Source of the DNA: Paramicrobacterium fandaimingii
GTDB taxonomy: Bacteria; Actinomycetota; Actinomycetes; Actinomycetales; Microbacteriaceae
DNA: 64,000 bases
Direction of reading: 5' to 3'
NCBI RefSeq assembly: GCF_011751745.2
Contig: NZ_CP061170.1
Span: 1-64,000, forward strand
Under the pieces are notes generated by a model, which did no database searches, was not told the origin of the DNA, and saw nothing but the letters and a program-made list of their open reading frames with translations. This document shows, in pieces, positions 57,215 to 64,000 of the stretch. The first letter of the stretch is position 1, and each line of letters opens with the position of its first letter. Both the position numbers and the translations under genes were made by a program.

Positions 57215-57706
57215 ATGCCAAGTGCACCACGGTCGGGCTGTGCGATTAACGCCGCGGTTGAAGTCTTGGGTGATCCCTGGGCAGTATTGGTGCTCAGGGA
57301 TGTCATGTTCGGCAACAGGCGCCACTTTCGCGAGTTGCTTGCTGGGTCTGAAGAGGGAATAGCCAGCAACATCCTGAGTAGCAGGCTCAAACGTTTGACG
57401 GATCAGGGCCTGCTCAGCCGGGCGACGGCGCGACGCGGTCAACGTGCCCTGTACTCGCTGACGGAGGCCGGAATCCAGGTTCTTCCGATCATGGTCGCGC
57501 TCGGAAACTGGGGCCTAGATCATCGGGACGGTGACAAGCGTCTGCGCGTTCGTGCCGAACTTCTCCGCGACGGCGGTCCGGCACTTGTTGAGGCGATGAT
57601 GCATGAGCTCCGGGAGAGTCATCTGGGCATCCCACGACCTGACCCGGATGCTCCGCGTCCGAGCGAGCAGCTTCAGACAGCGTACGCCGCAGCCGTCAGC
57701 GAATAG
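57215..57706 (+). CDS. HxlR-family transcriptional regulator
   Basis: 163 residues from ATG 57215 with TAGGAGG five bases upstream. Winged helix: VEVLGDPWAVLVLRDVMFGN near 13, RHFRELLAGSEEGIASNILS, RLKRLTDQGLLSRA. The family often senses electrophiles or quinones and controls reductases. It sits among three DHFR-like reductase genes. Confidence 0.93.
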   Translation: MPSAPRSGCAINAAVEVLGDPWAVLVLRDVMFGNRRHFRELLAGSEEGIASNILSSRLKRLTDQGLLSRATARRGQRALYSLTEAGIQVLPIMVALGNWGLDHRDGDKRLRVRAELLRDGGPALVEAMMHELRESHLGIPRPDPDAPRPSEQLQTAYAAAVSE

Positions 57707-57758
57707 CGTCTGGTGCTCAGAGGTGCGAAGTGAATTGGCCGTTTAGGGGCGCGTCTCG

Positions 57759-58328
57759 TCATGCCGTCGACTGCGCGGGCCGATAGCGCATGGCAACCAC
57801 TCCTGATCGGAAGTCGCGGCGATTCACAAGCTCAAGTCGGACCCGCTCACGCATGCCCGCGAGCAGCGTCGGTCCGTGTCCGGCGAGAATCGGGTGCACA
57901 ACGAACTCGTACTCGTCGATCAGCCCCTGATCTGCCAGGGCAAGTGGGAGTGTTACGCCGCCGACCGACAGGCCCTCGCCTGGCTCCTGCTTGAGCTGCT
58001 GAACCGCCTGCCGCAGATCGCCCCGCAGCAGCTCTGCGTTCCAGTCGGTCTCGTCCAAAGTGCTGGATACGACGTACTTCTTCGCCCGGTCGATGGCCTC
58101 GGCGAAGGGGATCTCCCAATCACTCATCCAGTCCGGCCACGCGCCCGTGGCCGGCTTTCGCCACGCCGACTCCATCATCAGATAGGTCACCCGGCCGTAG
58201 AGCTGGGCATCGGCTCGTTCCATCTGTGCGGTCCAGTACTGCATCAATTCCTCATCCGGTGCGACGCCTGCTTCGTGATGGCAGCAGCCGTCGAGGGTGA
58301 CGTTGATCGAGTATCGAAGTGGTCTCAT
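57759..58328 (-). CDS. RibD C-terminal/dihydrofolate-reductase-like protein (second)
   Basis: 189 residues: LRYSINVTLDGCCHHEAGVA at the start, LYGRVTYLMMESAW near 43, LSVGGVTLPLALADQGLIDE near 119 and HPILAGHGPTLLAGM. Same family as its two neighbours but clearly diverged. Convergent with HxlR, 30 bases downstream of the third copy. Confidence 0.88.
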   Translation of the reverse strand: MRPLRYSINVTLDGCCHHEAGVAPDEELMQYWTAQMERADAQLYGRVTYLMMESAWRKPATGAWPDWMSDWEIPFAEAIDRAKKYVVSSTLDETDWNAELLRGDLRQAVQQLKQEPGEGLSVGGVTLPLALADQGLIDEYEFVVHPILAGHGPTLLAGMRERVRLELVNRRDFRSGVVAMRYRPAQSTA

Positions 58329-58361
58329 TGTGATGCCTTCCGTGTGGCTTCGTGTGTGGCG

Positions 58362-58961
58362 TCAGTAGTCGCGCTCAGCGTGCCGTTCGATACGTGACGT
58401 TTGTTCCGCGCGTTGTACGGCGTATCTGAGCAGCACGCCTCCGGTGTCGATCGCACGCGCCTCGACGAGCTTGAGGGGGAGTGGGGAGGAAGCCGGCTTG
58501 AACAACGGCGTGCCCTCGCCGAGGATCACGGGCGCAATACCGATGAGAAGCTCGTCGACGAGGCCAGCTTGGAGGAGAGAGTCGGTGAGCAGAGCACTGC
58601 CGAAGACATAGATCGGCCGTTCGTCCACCCGCTTGCGTCGAGAGAGCTCGCCGACGATATCAGCAGCGATTTCAGTGTTGTGCCATGTTGCCGTGGTGAG
58701 TGTTCGTGAGGCGACCAGCTTCGGCGCGGCATTCATGTACTCGGCGATCTCGGATTCGTCATCGGCGTCCGGCCAGTGGGCGGCCATTCCCTCGTAGGTG
58801 ACGCGACCGAACACCAGTAGACCGAGTTCTTCACCGAAGCTCAGGCTGAGTCGCCTGAGATCTTCGCCCCAGATGTGCTCGTGGAGACGAAGATCCCACT
58901 GTTGCATGCCCTCGAAGTAGCCATCAACTGACGCGATGTTCCAGACAATCAGGCTTCCCAT
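58362..58961 (-). CDS. RibD C-terminal/dihydrofolate-reductase-like protein (third)
   Basis: 199 residues from ATG 58961 (AGGAGC upstream; a start at 59000 is unlikely). Motifs LIVWNIASVDGYFEGMQQWD near 4, LVFGRVTYEGMAAHWPD near 47, IYVFGSALLTDSLLQAGLVD near 118 and PVILGEGTPLF. Its promoter contains TGCAATCACTT shared with the HxlR region. Confidence 0.9.
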   Translation of the reverse strand: MGSLIVWNIASVDGYFEGMQQWDLRLHEHIWGEDLRRLSLSFGEELGLLVFGRVTYEGMAAHWPDADDESEIAEYMNAAPKLVASRTLTTATWHNTEIAADIVGELSRRKRVDERPIYVFGSALLTDSLLQAGLVDELLIGIAPVILGEGTPLFKPASSPLPLKLVEARAIDTGGVLLRYAVQRAEQTSRIERHAERDY

Positions 58962-59141
58962 GATCAGCTCCTTCTGATTGCAATCTGCAACCTGTCTCAC
59001 GAAGTAGAGTAGAGCATCGAGTTGCGACTTGCAATCACTTGAGGGCGAGCGCGCAGACCGTTCAGGGTGACGTCGAGCAGGCGTTCTGCCTGTTGTCGCT
59101 GGTCGCCGCTCACATCACCGGTCTACTGAACGGCATCGGCG

Positions 59142-59170
59142 CGGTGCTCCCCGGAACACGGGGAGCACCG
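59142..59170. terminator. Hairpin after the MFS operon
   Basis: A perfect 12-bp stem CGGTGCTCCCCG/CGGGGAGCACCG with a five-base loop, 55 bases beyond the end of the MFS gene reading on the - strand. No long T-run, so efficiency is uncertain. Confidence 0.65.
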
Positions 59171-59224
59171 TGGCAAGATTGCAATGTCGCGAACTGTCCC
59201 AGATCAATTCCTTTCAGGGGCGGT

Positions 59225-60409
59225 TCAGCGGGCGCGTTTGAGCGAAGTGAGAATCACCCCTCCTCCGATGGCCGCGACCGCGCCCACCAAGAGTGATGCC
59301 GTCACGTATACCCCGTCGACGAGCACTCCGCCTGCCACAGCACCGACGGCGATTGCGAGGTTGCACACCGTGACGATGGCCCCGCTGACCTGTTCGATCC
59401 GCATAGGCTCAGACCTGGCGCCCCAGCTGAGTACCGTTGTGGGAACACCGCCGAAGCCGAAACCCCAGAGCGCAGCGGCGAGGAAAAGCATCGCGATCGA
59501 TGCTCCGCCTGCGAACATGACGAGCATTCCTGTCCCGAGCACGACCGGAAACAGGAAAAGTCCAGTGCGGGGGAATCGATCTGCCAATGGTCCGGCCGAC
59601 AAGGTGCCGAAGAAATTCAGAACGCCGAACACGAGCAACAGCGCGGTAAAGGAGCTGGCGTCCATGCCCGCCGAGTCCTCGGTAGCGGGCCGAATGTAGG
59701 TAAAGCCGCTGAAGTGTCCGCTGAAGACGAGCAGGATCCCCAGCAGCCCAGCAATTACGAACGGCGACCGCAGCACCGCACCGAGTGCCCGCAAGCTACC
59801 AGCCTTTGCTGGCGCGACGCGAGGCAGCGTCAATGCCTGGGCGGCCAGAGCAAGTGCCCCGACGCCGGCGGCAATGAGAAAAACGGTTCGCCAGCCCCAG
59901 AAATCTCCGAGCACGGCGCCGAGCGGCACAGCTCCGACGGTGGCGAGAGCCACTCCCGAGTTGATAACGGTCAGAGCGCGGCCGAGGTGTTCCGGTCGCA
60001 CAAGGTGTGCGGCGACGGCTGTAGCCATCGCCCAAAATCCGCCAAGCGCAATACCGAGCAGTACGCGAGCGAGAAGCAGGATTACGAGGTTCGGCGCGAT
60101 CGTGACGATGAGATTTGAGGCGATCGAGAGCACAATCAGGCCCAGCAAGACGCGACGGCGGTCGGCACGGGGCAGCACGACTGAAATAAGCAGCGCCGAC
60201 GCGGCTGCCGCGAATGCCGTCACGCTGACCGCTTGACCTGCTGCGCCGGTCGATACATCGAGTCCGTGAGCGATACGCGGCAGCAAGCTTGCTGGGAGAA
60301 ACTCCGACATGATCAAAGTGAAGATGCCGAGGCCGAGGGTGACGACCCCTGCCCAGGACTCGGGTCCCGGGCGGGACGTCACGGGCTGCGTCACGAGATG
60401 GTTGGTCAT
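59225..60409 (-). CDS. MFS transporter, DHA1 drug-efflux-like
   Basis: 394 residues with about twelve membrane segments. Motifs LGLGIFTLIMSEFLPASLLP near 23, LPRADRRRVLLGLIVLSIAS (motif A-like), ARVLLGIALGGFWAMATAVA near 112, as in AraJ/CmlR-type transporters. Its start overlaps the upstream oxidoreductase stop by ATGA. Last gene of an SDR-Gfo/Idh/MocA-MFS operon. Confidence 0.93.
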   Translation of the reverse strand: MTNHLVTQPVTSRPGPESWAGVVTLGLGIFTLIMSEFLPASLLPRIAHGLDVSTGAAGQAVSVTAFAAAASALLISVVLPRADRRRVLLGLIVLSIASNLIVTIAPNLVILLLARVLLGIALGGFWAMATAVAAHLVRPEHLGRALTVINSGVALATVGAVPLGAVLGDFWGWRTVFLIAAGVGALALAAQALTLPRVAPAKAGSLRALGAVLRSPFVIAGLLGILLVFSGHFSGFTYIRPATEDSAGMDASSFTALLLVFGVLNFFGTLSAGPLADRFPRTGLFLFPVVLGTGMLVMFAGGASIAMLFLAAALWGFGFGGVPTTVLSWGARSEPMRIEQVSGAIVTVCNLAIAVGAVAGGVLVDGVYVTASLLVGAVAAIGGGVILTSLKRAR

Positions 60410-61590
60410 GGTGTGTCCTTGTTGAGTTTCGTGTACGACGAAGGGGAGGGGTATGTCGTCTCGGTTGGTGCCGGGACATTGTGAGGCTCGAGCGCGTTGA
60501 GGCTCGCTGAGAGCCGGAGCCGATGCCCCGTGGCAGCAGACTCTGATATCGCGTCGAGGAGGCGGTGGCGTTTCACGGCGTGAGCGAAATCCGGCACAGT
60601 GCTGGCACCGCCGCGCAAAGAGTGGCGAATGCCTGCATACGCGTGCGCGAGCGTGTGGATCGCGGTCCCTGCGAGGCTGGGGTACGCGTCGTACGCTGCA
60701 GGCGGCTGCAGCGTCGCCATCGGCTCGTTGCCGCGTTTACCACGGATGGTCACCGGCGCGATATGGGGGTGATTGGTAGCGGATGCTTCGAGCGTGCCCG
60801 CGGTGCCGTCGACGATCATCGAGAATCCGGGACCAGAAGATGTGCCACCCCGTTGATGAGCCGAGAGGACACCTCCGCTCGGAAGCGAGCCGGAAATCGC
60901 GATCTGGTCGTCCGCTGTCATCGGCACGAGCCGCCCCGTGCGTCCCAGGGAGACGTAGGGGTGGCGGAGGGCGGTGGTGGCCACGACGTCGCGCAGTTCG
61001 CCGGTGACCATGAGCACCGGGTCGATGGCATGGCCAAACCCGATGCCCAGCATTGTCGCTCCCTGATCTCGGTCGAGCGTGTACTGGGCGTCAGGGAGGA
61101 TTGGAGAGCCCCATTCCGAGACGGCTGAGAGCACGGATGCAGAAAGCACCTCACCGACGTAACCATCCGATACCAGGTCGGCGATCCAGCGGAAGGCAGG
61201 TGATGACCTGCCCTGCAGGCCTACGAAGCTCGGAAGACCTGTTGCTGAGTCCGCCATCTCAACCGCTTCTCGGAGACTGACGGCGAACGGCCATTCACAG
61301 AAAACCGACTTACCGGCAGCGGTTGCGGCGAGGACGAGCTCACGGTGGCGAGGCGTCTTCACGGTGACCACAACAAGGTCGATATCCTCGGCATCCGCTA
61401 ATTGCGTGACCGAACTGTACGACCGGGCGCCGTACCGTTCGCTCGCCGCTCGGCCAGCGTCGACTGAACTTGCCACGAGTCCACGGAGCTCGAATCCGCC
61501 AACCGCGCCCATCGCGGGGAGATGGGCACTGGCTCCCCAACCACCACGTGCACTCAGTCCGACGATTCCGACGCCGATAGGATCGCTCAT
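60406..61590 (-). CDS. Gfo/Idh/MocA-family oxidoreductase
   Basis: 394 residues. N-terminal Rossmann fold VGIVGLSARGGWGASAHLPA, EDIDLVVVTVKTPRHRELVL near 68, and the family motif FCEWPFAVSLREA near 95, where the usual EKP Lys is changed to Trp-Pro (EWP). That replaces the catalytic-site lysine of many members. NAD(P)-dependent dehydrogenase of sugar-like substrates by family. 34 bases after the SDR gene. Confidence 0.92.
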   Translation of the reverse strand: MSDPIGVGIVGLSARGGWGASAHLPAMGAVGGFELRGLVASSVDAGRAASERYGARSYSSVTQLADAEDIDLVVVTVKTPRHRELVLAATAAGKSVFCEWPFAVSLREAVEMADSATGLPSFVGLQGRSSPAFRWIADLVSDGYVGEVLSASVLSAVSEWGSPILPDAQYTLDRDQGATMLGIGFGHAIDPVLMVTGELRDVVATTALRHPYVSLGRTGRLVPMTADDQIAISGSLPSGGVLSAHQRGGTSSGPGFSMIVDGTAGTLEASATNHPHIAPVTIRGKRGNEPMATLQPPAAYDAYPSLAGTAIHTLAHAYAGIRHSLRGGASTVPDFAHAVKRHRLLDAISESAATGHRLRLSASLNALEPHNVPAPTETTYPSPSSYTKLNKDTP

Positions 61591-61624
61591 GCCGCTGCCT
61601 GATTGCTCTGGTCGATACCCATCG

Positions 61625-62365
61625 CTAAATCTGTCCCAATCCGCCGTCGACGTAAAGATTGGTGCCGTAGACGAAGCTGCTCTGGGAGGAGGCGAGGAAC
61701 ATGACGGCGGCCGCTACTTCGTCCGGGTCCCCGGCGCGTCGCGCGGGAATGCCGGCCGCGACTCCCGTGATCATTTCGTCGGAGCGCTCGCCGAAGGCCG
61801 CTTCCCAGAACGGAGTATCCACGGGTCCGGGGGAGACGACGTTCACTCTGATTCCACGGTGGCCGAGTTCGCTGGTCCACGCCCGTGCGTAGGCACGCAC
61901 CGCCGCCTTCGACGCACCGTAGGCGCTCATGCCTGCGGCCCCGCCGTCGCCGGCTGTTGAACCTGTGAGAATCACCGATGCACCGTCCGTGAGTAGAGGC
62001 AGAGCCTTCTGGACCGTGAAGAATGTGCCCTTGACGTTGATATCGAAGATGGAATCGTGGACTTCTTCGGTCGTTTCCTCCAAGCCCACGATCGCGTTGA
62101 TGCCAGCGTTGGCGAACAGTACGTCGAGGCCCCGCCCTCGCTCCTGCACCCGCTCGTAGAGACGATCCACATCACTCGCAATGCTGACGTCTCCGGGCAC
62201 CGCAGTTGCGTTGCCGATTTCGGCGACAGCCTTGTTCAGCTCGGTCTCGCGTCTGCCCGTGATGAACACGTGTGCGCCTTCAGTAGCAAGTCGCTTTGCC
62301 GTTGCCAGGCCAATTCCCGCATTGCCGCCGGTCACTACTGCCGTCTTACCGTCCAACTGACCCAT
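61625..62365 (-). CDS. Short-chain dehydrogenase/reductase
   Basis: 246 residues, classical SDR: TGGNAGIG near 12, NAG near 88, catalytic Ser in LTGSTAG near 136 and YGASK near 149, then PGPVDTPF. First gene of the operon and divergent from a TetR regulator, which probably represses it. Confidence 0.95.
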   Translation of the reverse strand: MGQLDGKTAVVTGGNAGIGLATAKRLATEGAHVFITGRRETELNKAVAEIGNATAVPGDVSIASDVDRLYERVQERGRGLDVLFANAGINAIVGLEETTEEVHDSIFDINVKGTFFTVQKALPLLTDGASVILTGSTAGDGGAAGMSAYGASKAAVRAYARAWTSELGHRGIRVNVVSPGPVDTPFWEAAFGERSDEMITGVAAGIPARRAGDPDEVAAAVMFLASSQSSFVYGTNLYVDGGLGQI

Positions 62366-62425
62366 CGTGTTCTACTCCCGTTCTTGAGGATGTGATCTGC
62401 AACCACAAATTATTTAAGTACTGAT

Positions 62426-62460
62426 CGATACAGAATAGGACATTATCATGTTCTGTATCG
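62426..62460. promoter_or_regulatory. TetR operator between SDR and tetR genes
   Basis: CGATACAGAA at 62426-62435 and TTCTGTATCG at 62451-62460 form a perfect 10-bp inverted repeat with a 15-base centre, 29 bases before the TetR start. A further GATACGA half site is at 62475-62481. Confidence 0.8.
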
Positions 62461-62488
62461 AATGGTACGAAATTGATACGATGGGGTC

Positions 62489-63100
62489 ATGACTCAGGTA
62501 AAGGCGCAACCAGGCCGACCTCGCGGATTTGACGCGGAGGCAGTGCTCGAACGTGCGATGCGCGTCTTCTGGGAGCAGGGGTATGAAGGAGCGAGTCTCA
62601 GTGATCTCACGGCGGCGATGGGTATCACTCGAACGAGCATGTACGCGGCGTTCGGCAACAAGGAGGAGCTTTTCCTCAAGGCCCTTCAGCGCTACACCGA
62701 TGGGCCCGCGTCGTACGCCGTCCGAGCGCTCAACGAACTGACTGCGCGCGAAGTCGCTGCAGCATTCCTCGCCGGGGCGGTCGAGGCGACAACGCATCCC
62801 GGAGACCCGTCAGGCTGCCTCGGCGTGCAGGCCGGTCTGGCGGTGGGACCGGCATCTCGACGAACCCAGGAGAGGCTCGCGGCTTGGCGAAACGACGCGG
62901 CTGCGCTTCTCGCAGAACGATTTCGCCGCGCACTGAACGAGGGCGATCTCCCGCACGGGGCCGATCCCGGTCTCCTGGGTCGCTATCTCGTGACGGTGGG
63001 GAACGGCATTGCGGTTCAGGCAGCGAGCGGCGTAGAGCGCGAGACTCTTGAGTACGTCGCGGATCTTGCGCTGCAGTCGTGGCCAGGGAGCACGAGGTGA
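62489..63100 (+). CDS. TetR-family transcriptional regulator
   Basis: 203 residues. N-terminal helix-turn-helix: AVLERAMRVFWEQGYEGASL near 18, LTAAMGITRTSMYAAFGNKE near 39; a Cys in PSGCLGVQ near 110, as in the YezE/RutR-like branch. Divergent from the SDR operon and adjacent to a clear palindrome. Confidence 0.95.
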   Translation: MTQVKAQPGRPRGFDAEAVLERAMRVFWEQGYEGASLSDLTAAMGITRTSMYAAFGNKEELFLKALQRYTDGPASYAVRALNELTAREVAAAFLAGAVEATTHPGDPSGCLGVQAGLAVGPASRRTQERLAAWRNDAAALLAERFRRALNEGDLPHGADPGLLGRYLVTVGNGIAVQAASGVERETLEYVADLALQSWPGSTR

Positions 63101-63221
63101 CTTGCCGGCAATCATCATGGCCCGGAAATGCCGGAGGCGAACCGGGCGCTCTGCCGTATCGCTCGCCGAGATCGCGTACACGGAATGCGGCGGTGACGGA
63201 AAACGCCTAGTTCCTTGTTAG

Positions 63222-63512
63222 TCAGCCGTTCGGATTCGTCGCCGCGCCGTCGAGCCAGAGGGTGTCGCTGGCATCGGTGTGCGAGCCGGATGTCCCGACG
63301 TGTTTGCTGCTTATCTGCGGCCCCTTGGTGATGACGTGCACGAGCGCCATTCCGTGCCCGCGCCCGAGGTCGTAGTCATCTCTCAGCCATTCGAGAATGG
63401 GGCCCGCTTTCGTTCCTGGGCCGAAGCTGCGCTCGGCGGCGCGATCGATGAGCTGACGCGGGGTGAGCCCCGTTTTCGCTTCGATGTTGTCGAGGTACTT
63501 CTGGAATGACAT
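63222..63512 (-). CDS. DUF4287 domain protein
   Basis: 96 residues from ATG 63512 with GAGGAGAA upstream. MSFQKYLDNIEAKTGLTPRQ then ILEWLRDDYDLGRGHGMALV is the typical DUF4287 pattern (small helical protein of unknown function, sometimes fused to other domains). Stands alone, between a convergent TetR gene and an MFS gene. Confidence 0.88.
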   Translation of the reverse strand: MSFQKYLDNIEAKTGLTPRQLIDRAAERSFGPGTKAGPILEWLRDDYDLGRGHGMALVHVITKGPQISSKHVGTSGSHTDASDTLWLDGAATNPNG

Positions 63513-63562
63513 GCGGTTCTCCTCTGAGCTGAATCGCGTCGATGCCCTCAATGAGCATGATC

Positions 63563-64000
63563 CTACGGCGTCGAGCGGCGACGAGCCCAGAGCAGCACGG
63601 GAATCAGAACGAGAGACAGGATGCCGCCGCCGAGCGCGAGCACCTGGTAGCTTGCCCCGGCCATCACAACGCCAGACATCGCTCCGCCGCCGGCACCCGA
63701 CAGCGCGATGAGCACGTCTATCGTGCCTTGCGTTCGAGCTCGATTCGCGGGAACCGTCGCGTCGACGACGAGAGCCGTTCCTGAGATCAGTCCGAAGTTC
63801 CAGCCAATTCCGAGCAGCACGAGGGCGAGAATCAGCATCCCGAGCGAATCTCCGGGTGCGGTCGCCGCGACGACGCCGGCCGTCAGGAGCGTCACTCCAG
63901 ACGCCACGACGAGGGGCGTGCGCCCAAGCTTGTCGACGAGCACCCCTGTGATCAACGAGGGCAGCCACATAGCGCCGATATGAAAGCCGATCACCAGCCC
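63563..64000 (-). CDS. MFS transporter, C-terminal part (runs off the window)
   Basis: About 145 residues in view, with no start codon needed because the gene continues past 64000. Four to five hydrophobic segments and MFS motifs: LPSLITGVLVDKLGRTPLVV near the visible start and NFGLISGTALVVDATVPANR. Substrate not predictable. Confidence 0.88.
   Translation of the reverse strand, partial: GLVIGFHIGAMWLPSLITGVLVDKLGRTPLVVASGVTLLTAGVVAATAPGDSLGMLILALVLLGIGWNFGLISGTALVVDATVPANRARTQGTIDVLIALSGAGGGAMSGVVMAGASYQVLALGGGILSLVLIPVLLWARRRSTP

Overview
The window looks like the replication-origin end of a high-GC actinobacterial chromosome, most likely from the family Microbacteriaceae. The evidence is the order dnaA, dnaN, gnd, recF, a DUF721/DciA gene, gyrB, gyrA, a DUF3566 membrane protein, tRNA-Ile and tRNA-Ala on the + strand, the cluster of DnaA boxes around dnaA, the many GTG starts and the high GC. 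The genus was not determined by any search.

Region 1 (1-11200) is conserved core: the dnaA promoter and oriC boxes, replication and gyrase genes, and two tRNAs. Region 2 (11166-16000) begins exactly at the 3' end of tRNA-Ala. It holds a broken serine recombinase whose reading frame runs into the antisense of the tRNA, a small operon (zinc-ribbon peptide, PH-like/zinc-ribbon protein, SPFH-SHOCT protein), an orphan helix-turn-helix protein and a zinc-type alcohol dehydrogenase-like protein. An 11-base copy of the tRNA-Ala 3' end recurs at 56362-56372, so 11.2-56.4 kb may be one integrated island.

Region 3 (16-55.2 kb) is a dense catabolic and uptake island. In order it has: a secreted alpha/beta hydrolase; an operon P450-ABC permease-ABC ATPase-P450 with a convergent binding lipoprotein; a cytoplasmic HtaA-domain protein coupled to a PaaX regulator; a MarR regulator; a CapA-like protein; an Abhydrolase_10-type protein; a second PaaX; MmgE/PrpD; two type-B carboxylesterases; a peptide-type ABC importer with three separate binding lipoproteins; two more CapA-like proteins; and an eight-gene operon. 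That operon is an amino-acid-type ABC importer, a fourth CapA-like protein, a class III CoA-transferase, two 2-hydroxyacyl-CoA-dehydratase-family proteins and an MFS transporter. A 19-bp palindrome (ATATCA-N7-TGATAT or a close variant) lies in front of five of these transcription units, so I infer a single regulon, perhaps run by the MarR protein encoded inside it. Taken together this resembles an undescribed pathway that imports ester- or peptide-like compounds, hydrolyses them, oxidises them and activates them as CoA thioesters. The substrate cannot be read from the sequence.

Region 4 (55.2-64 kb) contains a decayed gene fragment and a decayed IS982-like transposase. Then come three RibD/DHFR-like reductases around an HxlR regulator, an SDR-Gfo/Idh/MocA-MFS operon divergent from a TetR regulator with a clear operator, a DUF4287 protein, and an MFS gene cut by the window end.
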